From contig OZ038463.1 in assembly GCA_964036295.1 (NCBI GenBank), forward strand, positions 4,393,274 to 4,457,273: a stretch of DNA of 64,000 nucleotides, given 5' to 3'. Position numbers and translations under genes: made by a program. Positions 12,542-23,324 of the stretch are shown in pieces; the stretch's first letter is position 1; the number at the start of each line of letters is the position of its first letter. The notes beneath the pieces were generated by a model, which worked only from the letters and a program-made list of their open reading frames with translations, was not told the DNA's origin and did no database searches. The DNA comes from Plumapathes pennacea. Lineage: Eukaryota > Cnidaria > Anthozoa > Antipatharia > Myriopathidae.

Positions 12542-13639
12542 GGGGGTCCCGCTAGTAGACATATTGTTTAATTTGGAAAGCAGTGGCCGGATATTTTCTA
12601 CTTTAATAGCCTTCAAAAAGCAAAAGCATTTTAACCCGGTTACATTTTATCCTTGAATACAGTGTGCCAACAAACGCGGCGACAAAACTTCACAGCATGT
12701 GTCAGACTGTCAATGAAATTATGCAAACATGTCAGGAATCGGATGACACAATCTTGCACGAAGGCATTTTAAAAATAGCTTTGAAAACCAGCGAAAAGAT
12801 CACAGTATAATCCTACTTGGCCTTCATCACAGTTCCCGGGAAATCAAACGACAAAATATACGGCAATTGTTGAAATACCAATGATAACACGACCGTCGTT
12901 TAACAAAAGTGTATTTAACGTTAATTGATGTAAATTTTCAAAACTCACCGGTTCCTGAAAGCCATAGCTTTAGCTCGTTTCCAGCAAAGGAAACAAAACC
13001 CAAAACACTATTGTTTACGTCTTCAATGATTTCAAAATACACTGTATAGAGCAGTCCTCATACAGTACGAAAATTCCACTTTCCATTGTATTGTGTTGTC
13101 ATCTTGTCAAACTCGGATTCTGAAAACTGCATTCCTGTTATTGCGAAAGGCGAAATTTGCAACAGTGATTGTTCGATTTCCACCGACTGTATTTTGCTAT
13201 TCCTTTCTGAAGAAGTGTCTGCGTTTTAACACAATACTGGCGTCTGGGATTAGTGTTCAGGTCAACCAGTTGGGCCTTAAAGAATCCGTTTTACGTCTAG
13301 TAAAGCTTGCCTCCCATGCACTGGCAAAATATCCGGGCAATTTACAGCCGTCCGTCGAACTGCTTGGCCTTGTATCTGCATCTTGTTGTACAAAATCAGT
13401 TCAGTTCGTACTCTATCGCATGTCTCCAAGAAAATGGCGGTTTACAGTTAAGCTGCCGATGTAACCTCGCCTGCTGTGGTCGCTCGACGCGGAGGGCCTT
13501 GGGACGAGGTCGTATGGCACAAACACACGAACATTAGATTTCGAGATGGCGACACGCTTGGAGTCTCCGATAAGGCGATAATACTACTGCATTAGCGTCG
13601 TAAATATTTCCCTCACTTCGTTCGGGGACAACCACGCGT

Positions 13640-16075
13640 GAGAGAAAAGATCATATGAATAGAAGTGTTCTCCGTAATGTGGACGCCCACTTTATTGTAT
13701 AACAGCAAGTTGTACGTAATAAGCGGAAACATGTTGTTTTCTGATCAGTCAATGGACGTAGGTTTTCTTTGATGACAAATTATCCTTATTCGGGGGAATG
13801 TGACATAGGTAACGACTCATAAAACCTTCAGTTCCCTCTGAACGTAAACCTCGTCATTACCATCATTATGATGTAAGTTCGTTTGTTAAATGCGTCACAC
13901 TTTTATTGATCTTGGCACATTCTTCGTCAGAGAAAAACAATTGTTCTCTTTTGTGCGTCAATGACTGGTTTATTACACCAACTATTGTGACATCCCATTC
14001 AGTTCAAATTCCTATTTATCGGCGTCTGTTGGACAAACATGTTCGTCGTCCACAATATAGATGCTGCTTTCACTCGTATATATCGGGATATGATCTCTGT
14101 CGATCTTCTACTACTAGTTTTATCCAGGATCTTAACTCTGTGGCGCATCTTTAAATATCCGAGGTCTTTGGCTCTGGTCCCCAATAATGAAAGGCTCCTA
14201 AACAACGCATTATCTGTAAGGCGAGAATTGACCACAGTAAAAATATTTGTTGACCGGCTAAATTTAGTCGAGCCAGGCGAGGAATTGCTTGTCGTTTTAC
14301 TCACGCACCCTTCTGTCTGTGAGCGTCCGAGATAAGGCTGAAACAAACTGACCTGAAGCTAAATATATATTTCCTTCTTGGGCCTTCATACGTAAATGAC
14401 GATAAACTGTGACGTATACTGTGTGATACGTGTTTTATAGTCTTCCGTACCATTTGATCAAACTTTCTCGCTTGACATCCTCCACCACGGCCTAACAATC
14501 CAAGGAACAAAAGCTTTTTTTTCTGGAAATTGGGATCTGTTCTCATGTGACTTTTTTTCTTTCTTGTATGAATGTCTTACATTTTTTCTAATCTCAAAAA
14601 AAAAAAAAAAAAAAAAAAAAAATTCCGGATTGTTCGGTATCCAGCTGGTTAGCTATTATTCCTTATGTACTGAGACCAAGACAAAGCCACCCCCACTCCC
14701 TCAGTAGGTTTGCGTCGCACCTGACGCCACGAAAATTAGTTTTCGTCGCAATTAACCGATTCGCACACAGTTATTGTTAGCCTTCGAGAATCCATTTAAC
14801 ACCCGTTGTGTAAGCGACTTCTTTTTAGTATTACGCGTACACTGTCTAAAATTTCTCAAAGATGCCGAGAACAGCTGAATCAGGCCTTTTAAACACTTTC
14901 TCGCTTCTAAGTTAACGAGAAAAATACAATAAATAAAACCGAGGAAACTCTTCAAGGTTCGTTTCATTTTCCCTACCAAGCGCAAATTGCCTTAGTCTTC
15001 CGTTGCGAACACAGGTGAAAATCCGCAAGCCGATTCTCTCCGCCAAATATGCATATCGATAAAAACATGAAGTGAACATAACGACAGCGTAATCCACACA
15101 AAACAAAGTCAAATTGTAGGGGAAAAAAAACGATATCTTCGAAATTTTACGGGGGAGTGATTCCAACTCCTGATAATGTTTCATTGCGGATGGAAATAAC
15201 ACGTCCAGAGTTAAGGGGCCGGATCAGCAAAATGAGTAAATGCGTTTTGCATACCACCCACGGATGACTATCAAGACCACCAGGCACGTAATGTAGCGTA
15301 GTGATTTTTCACTGAAGACAACATGGCCAGTTTGGAAAGGGGCGGTCAAAATATAAAAATGAATTCGACGTTATTTAAATCACGTGTGGGCAGAGACACA
15401 ATACGTACAAGGACCGAAGCAGCTATGTGTACAGATGTTTTTGAAAGATTAATTCAGCTTCGAGATATGAAGGGAATGCAACTAAAGGCAACTTCTTCAT
15501 CTATACAGTAGGTAAGAGATCGAACTTATGGCTAACAGATCTACAATTGACATATAAATGCATACCATTTAACATCACTTATGTAATCGCGGCAAAAAAA
15601 AAAATGATTTGAGCACGAAAATATATTTCAAAAACGTTTCGAACGGTCTTTTACGAATACTGTATATTTAAATACACCTGAAAGAAAAATATAGCACTAG
15701 ATTATATATTTCATAAAATTGTTGCGGCTAGTAGATTTATTTGTCAACTAAACCCCTAAAACCTCGAGGCAGTTACCTTCCAAGCTAGGTTATTTTACGT
15801 CAATAACACGAATGAAACCAGTCGAAAGTTTGCATTGTACAATATGTTAGCCACTGTTCAAATCAGGATTCTATCTGAGTCCTGCTCACACAGAGACAGG
15901 AAAAAAAGGTTATATTCAAAGCACTTTAACTGACATTTGCATAAAACTATATTTTCGCGTTGAATAGGGTTCTATCTCTATACACCCGACACAAGTTTCA
16001 ATAATATCGCCTGAACGGGAAACTATACGTAATATAAAGAAATTTACTCTCGGAGGGTATCAAGGTAAAATAATA
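13640..16075. other. Intergenic region without a confident gene
   Basis: No family could be recognised. Overlapping frames of about 100 codons occur on both strands at 13999-14346, and neither has a domain I can name. A homopolymer A tract lies at about 14597-14622. Confidence 0.4.
15323..15511 (+). CDS. Putative 62-codon ORF or exon, unrecognised
   Basis: The frame starts ACATGGCC and reads MASLERGGQNIKMNSTLFKS.. with mixed, protein-like composition. It ends at TAG, immediately followed by GTAAGA, a good donor sequence, so a slightly different junction could make this a coding exon. No domain is recognised and no second exon was found. It may be chance. Confidence 0.2.
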   Translation: MASLERGGQNIKMNSTLFKSRVGRDTIRTRTEAAMCTDVFERLIQLRDMKGMQLKATSSSIQ

Positions 16076-16078
16076 TTA

Positions 16079-16251
16079 AGCCTGGTTCACACGAGTAAAG
16101 CAAGCGCAAGCGCAAACGCTAACGCAAGCGCAAGCGACCGGTTCACACGGTAAAATTTGTGAAGCAAGCGCAAACGCAAGCGCAAGAGAATGGAAAAGTT
16201 TTCATTCTCCTGCGCTTGCGTTTGCGCTTGCTTTACCGTGTGAACCAGCCT
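16079..16251. mobile_element. 173-bp MITE with TTA target duplication
   Basis: Ends AGCCTGGTTCACAC and GTGTGAACCAGCCT (left and right) are inverted repeats. They are flanked by TTA (16076-16078 and 16252-16254). The arms are built of repeated GCAAGC / GCTTGC units, so the element is almost a full hairpin. Classed with the TWA-duplication MITEs of this window. Confidence 0.75.
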
Positions 16252-16259
16252 TTAAGGAT

Positions 16260-17830
16260 CAGGTAGTTCTAGATTTATGTATTTGTCGTATAATACAAGA
16301 CGTAGAGTTAGACTATAACTAGATTGTATACCAGAGAGCGAAACAGAGAAGAAAACCGAGCCAAAAACACCCCCGCAAAGCTTGACAGCAAACGAACAAA
16401 GCAAGGAGAAGTGAGAATTACAGGAAAGCCACAGGATAAACTCATAGTAAAGAAAATTACGAGTCGAGCTCTATAGAAGTTATTTTCACTAAAACCAAAT
16501 AAACTATTTACAGTTCGCATTCGCCGCCATCGTCGTCTCGAACTTATTTAACTCAGTATTGACTGCAATGGAACGACTTGATTAAGACGTTGAATTTGAT
16601 TCAGTAGTGCTACATCTGATCTAACCCCTGAACGGAATTATTCCGCGCGCGTTGCCTGCACGGCAAGTCCGTTGTGTTAAAAATGTTAACAGTTTTGCTT
16701 TACATGACCTTGTGTGTCGCGGTCCCGTGAATGTCGCACCTGTCAAGAGTCATACAGCCCGACAGAGCTTGTCTAGCTCAAAGGTCGAACTTGAAAGCAA
16801 TGTCCATTTAAACGTCGAGCTGTAGTAGCGCTATATACAGTCTATCTTAATGAATCAATCGATGTCAAAACTGGGCCACATAATCTGTCAGAACTGGAAA
16901 GAAAACAAGGCGAAGAAAAAGGCATTTTATGTGTATACGATGGTTGGAAAATAGTTAATTTAAATTTAGAGCGGTGTAGGTAGTAAGCGTAGGTCGAACC
17001 TATGGACTCGACGCAAAAGCGCAAGGACCGTTCACACTGAGAGATCGATAAAGTGTGATGACAGAGAGATGTGCCGAGATCGCATTGGCACGCCCTTACA
17101 CTGTCAAAATATCGATCTCAGATGGGCACTAGGAAGTTAGAGTATAGTTCAGTATTATAATACTGTCGCACGGTGATACTCTAGATAGCATAATTTTGCA
17201 GCATGAGATTTAGACTGAGGCCTTTAATAATGCCGCCAAAGGAGTGCAAAATGTTTCATATGCAATATTCCAGCTGCTGTAGTATCATAAATTCAATTAG
17301 TTATTATCGCCCTACAGAAAACCTCGCAAAAAAGGGCATTTTTAGTTTTTAGGGTTTGTCTTTTTCTCAGGGATTTTATCGGCACAGATCCCAAAGTTGC
17401 CGCCTTGTATTATCATCGTTGATATTTTAGTCCATTTGTTTCTTTGCCTGGTTCTGTTTTTCCTTTGCGGTAGATTCTTTATTGTGAGCCTGACAATTCA
17501 ATTGTAATAACTCATGCTTCCTAGATTAACTACGTACAGGCCAAAGATTGATTGATTGACCTTTATTTGAAGGCAAAATGACATGTGCGGCGAAATAACT
17601 TATTTTTAAACAAGTAATATTTTACGTAAACTTTTCGGGAAGCAGTAGTTTGATTGTTAAGCGTTCAACTTGCGTTTTCAGTAAGCGGTCATTGCACAAA
17701 ACTATGGATTCAAGTGTGGATTTTTTAGTTCAGTGTAACGCTCCTAAAACCTCAAGACTTAGCCAAGAAACTCAATACTAGGACTCGATACTCAATTACA
17801 AGTTAGTTTCATGTATTTTATATAACATAA
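16260..17830. other. Intergenic, nothing recognised
   Basis: No gene or repeat could be named apart from scattered short simple-sequence patches and a small inverted repeat around 17040-17130 (GAGATCGATA / TATCGATCTC). Confidence 0.4.
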
Positions 17831-17832
17831 GC

Positions 17833-18060
17833 TGTGCACATGAAAAACGGGGCTTATACGCACACAAAGTGAACTTTTAGTAACTCGAGTTAGAAGAAGT
17901 TACATAAACAGTGATCGCGACGAATGCTCACTAACGGATGTGACGTCGTTACATAGTAATGGCGACGACTGCTGACCAACGGAAATGACTAACATCACTT
18001 CCGGTTGTATAGTAATGGCGACGGCCGCTGACCGGAAATGACGCCAAGAACGTTCGGTGT
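17833..18060 (+). repeat. Dispersed repeat with internal duplication, upstream of the ANKRD34-like gene
   Basis: Two units of TAGTAATGGCGACG..GCTGACC..CGGAAATGAC occur at about 17956 and 18010. A related segment at 59192-59310 shares the order GTGCACA, AAAACGGG, TAATGG.GACG, GCTGACCA.CGGAA.TGACG. It ends about 250 bases before the ANKRD34-like start codon, so it may contribute promoter sequence. Confidence 0.55.
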
Positions 18061-18306
18061 CCGAAAATTAAGTTTAAGAGTTAATATATGCACATAGTTG
18101 AAATGTGACAACCCAATCGTTATGGTTAAGAAAGGCTCCTTAACCTTTGCATGGATATGAATCAATTAAACTCCATGCTATCAAAATACCTTCCATCACT
18201 ACCATTTGCCATTTAAACACAAGGCTTCCTTCAGGAAAGCCATCAAGTTAATAACAAGTTACCTTTCAGACTGAATCATCACAAAGAAACTGCTGAATAC
18301 TTAGAG

Positions 18307-21300
18307 ATGAATTCCAAGGGCTCAGATACTCTGCTCCAGGCCAGCGCGGACTGCAAGTTCCGTCTTTTGCGCACCGTAGTTGAAGGAGGTACATCGGTGG
18401 ATATCTGGGACAACAATCGACAGACTCCCCTTATGCTAGCATGCAGGTATGCTTGAAAGTGTGTGTGTGGGGGGGGGGGGGGGGGGGGGGGAGTGAAACT
18501 CGCGATCTAAAGGTCGTATATACTATGGTCAGTAAGATAAAGTTTGAAACATTTTTCACTTTGCTGGAGTTTATTATATTTCAATTATGGCCAGAGTAAG
18601 TATGTTTAGTTGACATCACGGTATTTAAGCCCCATGCACACGAGCAAGTTTTCTATGACAAGTTTTCTGTGACAAATGATTTGCCCGTGTATATGGTCGA
18701 GCAACTTTTTTTTACAAGTTTTTTGACAAATTTTCGTTGTTTCTTTTCCTTCTGACTTTGACTTCCATAAACTTTTCGCGTGATCTCAAAGCCTCCAGCA
18801 AGAGGCTAACTGCATTATTTGGCTAATTCAAAGACTTTATTGTCAATGTTGTGGATGCCGCCATCTTGACCGTGCGAACACGCTTGCAAATGAAGACATG
18901 GGAACTAAAGTTTTCCGAAAAACTTTGGCAAGTTTTCGTGTACACGATCAAATTTCACATGTGACAAATTTTCCTTGTCATAAAAAAGCTAGCACGCCAG
19001 CTTTTCAGCAAATGCATTTGTCACAGAAAATTTGCTCAAATTTTCTCATGTACACGAGCAAAAAAAACTTGTCACAGAAAACGTGTCATAGAAAACTTGC
19101 TCGTGTGCATGGGGCTTTACACTAGCAAAGCGAACTGTTTCGAATTTGAACACACAAACAGCTCAATATCTAGTCAGGTTTTGCGCGTGTAGCATGAACA
19201 CAATTTTTCCTCTTTAAGGGTTTACAAATAAGTGTTTTTATTGTTGTTTCACAGTTGCTGTTGATCGCGCTGTATAAATTTTGATCATCGTGGCTCTTTG
19301 CTGTTGATCACCATGGTTCTTGTTGGTGTCTTTTTTAATGATTGTTGTTGTTGTTGTTTTTCGCACAAATCCACAGCTCAGCCGTCGAGTCGGAAGACAA
19401 GGAAAAAGTAATCCACTATTTACTGAAGAAACATGCCAAAGTGAATTTACAAGATCGCCAGGGTCGCACGGCCCTGATGCTCGCGTGCATTTCCACCTCA
19501 AGTCCGCCTGTAATCCAAGCTTTAATTGACGCTAAGGCGAACCCGTGGCTGGAGGACAAAGCAGGGTGTACTTCATTCGACCACGCGATAAATGCAGGCA
19601 ATTTAGAGACAACCCGACTCCTTGTCCACTCCTGCCGCGAACATAAGTTGCTGCTCAAAGCGGACAATGCCGTGGAAATGAAACATCTCGAAGACTGCTT
19701 CTCCAGAATCCAAGAAATGAGGAAAGTTTCCTGGCCTCTTATGGGACCCAGTGTTCGCAACACGCCTGGACAACTGTACTGTTCCTTGGGCGCACCTGCG
19801 CCCGCGGACGATGGCAAGCTGAGCGCGGAACTCAGAGTAACTTCACCGCGATTGGAACGACGCAGAAAACGATCCATTTGCCACTTCGATCCTCTTGATA
19901 TTGATGAAATCATGAAGCACGATCAAGATATAGACACAGGATGCCAGCCAGTCTCTCCTTCAAAAGTTGAAAATACAACAAGATCAGCAAAAGAAGCGGC
20001 GGCGGCTTCTAGCGATCCGAGTGAGCGCAAAAGGCCGCCATCGCTCAGCCAAATGACGGAAGAAGAACGCATAAGCTTACATTTCTCTTCAACTGAAAGT
20101 TCAGTCGAAGAACCCGGCTCAGGTCTAATGACACTGCTTAACCTGAAGGACTCGAATGATACACCTTACATAAATGTTCCCAAACTTGTAACAAACGAAG
20201 AACGATGTGAAGATAGTGCGACGGCTGAAAAGAACCCGTGTGGTAACAAAACCGGGGAGGTTTCCCCATTCCAAGAAACCTCTAGTGGAGGCGCTGACTG
20301 CGACGCACAAAAAGGCGCGATGCTCACACAGGAAGAGTCTGCTGCCAACAAAAGCAAAGCCGAGACAACTAAACAAGATGGGCGTGACGTGGAGAGTCAC
20401 GCAACCAAGGAACATGCAGATACAAACAGTAAGCGTTGTTTTACTCCTACGCCTTCGGCTAACAAGGAGCCTTCACGAGGAAGAACTGAATCGCTTTCAA
20501 GCTTATCTACGACTGGTAAATCAAAGGTTTCTCCTCAACCCGCCAGGAGAAAAACGTTGCCAGACAACATTAATCCGCCAACTAACGTCCCTCGTAATGG
20601 TCTAGCTACACCAGGCGAGAGGCAGACAACAGAATTAGGAGAACCTCGTCGATACACCCTTTCCTCGGCGGAGGTCAATAAACTTTGCGGCTCGTTCGCT
20701 TCGCAAAGGCTTTCCCCAACTCCAAGAGAATTCTTCTTTATTGATGCAGAGAACAAAAAATCTCCTACACCGAGAGATATGGGCCTGCCCGAAGAGGCAT
20801 TCCATAGTTTAGATCAACCAACAACCAAGGGTGCACGTTTTGGGGCACGGAGTCCGTTTAATGATAGCAACACCAACCAAGATATTATTATAAAGACAGA
20901 ACACATTCCTACTCTCCTGAAAGAGTCAACAGGAAAGGGGGTGCAGCTACCGGTAATCTCTCTTCGAAGAAAAAGCCCTCTTTTACACATAAATACGAGA
21001 GGCCATGTCGCTACAGGACGAGAAGAAATTACTGAACGGATATCGCCACGTAACGAGGAAATGTTACACATAGACGAAAAGTGTGCAAGCCCCACAAATA
21101 GAGGAAGGACTATCTCGCCTTTCTCCGGTAGAAAGTCGCCGCTTGTAGCCAAATATGAAACTGGCAGCGCATCTGCGGCTGACACAAGAGGGAAACCGCC
21201 CTACAAGTCCGCACACTATGACGCATTTCCTGGAATCAGACAGCACGCGTCCAGTGGTAAAATCGAGCAAGACGGCCCCAAACACGGTATTCTTGCAACC

Positions 21301-21573
21301 CCACAGTCAAGCCTGGAAGAACACGATCAGCAAAAGCTTACACCTCTGAGCCCGAGCAAAGAAATCTCCAAAAAGTCGCCATCTCTTCTACCGCCACTTC
21401 GAATCAACAATACTTTATTCAGCTCACTCGACAGCGAAGAAGGATACTATTCTTGCTCGCCCAGTCCCTTCGATATTGAAAGCCCCAAAAGAACTCCTGG
21501 GCACAGCGAACAGCTCAGGTATCAGTTCAGACCCATTTCGCCTCGGTCAGCACAGCGGTTCAATTCACATTGA
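18307..21573 (+). CDS. ANKRD34: ANKRD34-like ankyrin repeat protein, 778 aa
   Basis: Two exons, 18307-18446 and 19377-21573; the donor CAG/GTATGC and the acceptor TCCACAG join in phase. Exon 1 encodes the first ankyrin unit (LLRTVVEGGTSVDIWDNNRQ, then TPLMLAC). Exon 2 continues with three more units (about residues 50-155: EKVIHYLLKKHAKVNLQD, GRTALMLAC, VIQALIDAKANPWLED, LETTRLLVHSC). This order matches the N-terminal domain of ANKRD34A/B/C. The remaining ~600 residues are low-complexity and hydrophilic, rich in Ser/Thr-Pro followed by Arg or Lys (SPTPR, KSPTPR, RRKSP, RRKTLP), suggesting many proline-directed kinase sites. Vertebrate members have about 500 residues, so this tail is longer. 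Function in the family is poorly known. Start chosen as the first ATG of the open frame; the family call is firm, exact orthology less so. Confidence 0.85.
18469..18491 (+). repeat. Poly-G tract in the ANKRD34-like intron
   Basis: A run of 23 G follows a short GT repeat, starting 22 bases after the exon 1 donor. It could form a G-quadruplex in the pre-mRNA. Confidence 0.9.
18628..19116. mobile_element. 489-bp MITE with TTA target duplication in the ANKRD34-like intron
   Basis: Ends AGCCCCATGCACACGAGCAA and its exact complement are flanked by TTA (18625-18627, 19117-19119). The inside repeats TGTCACAGAAAA / TTTTCTGTGACA in both orientations. It occupies about half of the 930-bp intron. Confidence 0.8.
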
Positions 21574-23324
21574 GCCAGCAGTCAGGAGTTAATTCTCGTC
21601 GCGTCGACGGGTAACCAAGATCCGTGATCCTTTGCGGCCGCGTTTGCCGCCATTGCACGGTGCCGTCTTATTCAAAGCAAAGCCTGGATAGTTTGTGTAA
21701 TATCTAACGTGACATAACGCTGCCAGTTGGGACATTTTCCACAGGCGTAGTAGGACGCTTGGCGATAAAGACTTTTTCCAGGTTCATATCCACCACGTGA
21801 AAGCTTAGAGTGCACATAAAAATAATAGAATTTGATGCATTTGTTTTTTTTTGTTCTTTTGTTTTTGTTGTTGTTGTTGTTTTTTTTCACAAATCACGTT
21901 AGCTTTTTTAAGCCAGAGAAGGCTAACCAGTTTCGACTAGTCGAGTCTAAAACTGTACGTGACTTGCCATTTTTTGGTGTGAACGAAACTGCTTCGAATA
22001 CGAAGGTTTTGTCTTCATCAAAAAACAGCGGCACAAGCCATTTTAATTGCTACTAAAGATTGGCCATTAGCCAAGTTTTAAATTAACTTACGAAGCGGCG
22101 CGAAGATATGAATTTTATTTTCGAGTGGTAAAAACAATATTTTAAAAACGAGCGCTTCGCGAGTGAGTAAAATATTGTTTTTACCACGAGAAAATAAAAT
22201 CCATACCATCAAGCCGCCGTGTAATTTTCTTTTTATTATATTAGACACGAGTGTTTTACGAGAAATTGCACAAACAACCGTGCAAAAGCGGGAAATGATA
22301 TCCTCACTAGTGAGGATATGGAAAATACGCCACTCGGGTCCCGGATGTAGTTTCGTATGGATTTTACGCACGGTATATTTTCCAGTAAAGCACTCGTGTC
22401 TATATAATAAATACAAAAATTAAACTGGAATAGCGTAATCTACGAATTACTAATCGTTACTAGAGTGTAAAGAACTATATATCCTTATCCGATGTATTCT
22501 TATCGTATCTTTTAGCTTTCTTTTGTTTTGCATGAAAATTTTATTTATAACTTTCTTTGTGCTGGTGCTCGCCTGTTTCGACCGTGAAGAAAGAACGTTA
22601 GCCTTTGTTAATTGAAGAAATAACCGCCACATTATTATATCGTAACAAGTACTGTGCCGAATATTTTAAAGCAGTTTTTATGAACAGTTATCAATACTGT
22701 TTAATATATTAATATATACTATTTAATATATTTTGTTCCAAAGAGCACCTCTGCTTATCAAAGAAGCACACGTAAATGTACAATATATAGAACAATTGAT
22801 GTTTATAAGTTACTAGTATTAAAGAAAAACATATAACACCTTTTACACCTACCATTACAAGAAATAAAGCACCATTTCAATTTTGGAACATTCAGTAGCG
22901 CGTATGTTCTGATCTTAATGAATGTTTACATTGATTTAGATTACATGTATTTGTGTATTTATTTACATAAATATTTTTTTGCAATTTAGCCTGTTGTTGC
23001 TAATACAACAGAGTTTATCAGGGTATTTGAAAAATCAACACACACAAAGCATAGCCACTACCATATGCAACGTGGTCGGAAACTTGGACCCATTTTACAT
23101 GTGGGTAACCAAGACAAAAAAAACAAAAAAAACATGAGATTGTTCAAAGGAAAAACAAGACGCTATAAAACTTGGCATTTCTACTTATTTCGAAGTGTTC
23201 TTTCAATCTATGATATTACTTGTAGAATACCCTGATAAACGGCCCGAATTTAATTTAGTTCAACTTGTCTGCCCCTTGAATTTCTAAATTGTCGGTGTAC
23301 ATACAGTGTAACGGTTGTCAGATT
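21574..23324. other. Convergent intergenic region between ANKRD34-like and DHFR genes
   Basis: It presumably contains the 3' UTRs of both genes. Besides the MITE copy at 22094-22406 nothing coding is seen; the small frames at 21832-22056 and 22450-22632 lack features. Confidence 0.5.
22094..22406. mobile_element. ~300-bp hairpin MITE, copy 2 of 5
   Basis: Same family as 6689-6990 but with its 5' end cut (it starts at GAAGCGGCGCGAAGATATG). It has the full central loop with GAGCGCTTCGCGAGTGAG and the right end CACTCGTGTCTATATA. Confidence 0.85.

Noticed and set aside
13093..13464. 123-codon plus-strand frame as a gene
   Set aside because: No motif, no splice support, and it lies in the unpaired part of the palindromic element; noted there only.
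13999..14346. 115-codon minus-strand frame and overlapping 98-codon plus-strand frame
   Set aside because: Neither shows a recognisable domain; overlap on both strands without features is better explained by chance.
22163..22423. Similar ~80-codon frames recurring at 6.7, 22.2, 25.6 and 50.9 kb
   Set aside because: They are all readings of the same non-coding hairpin MITE and do not share conserved coding boundaries.
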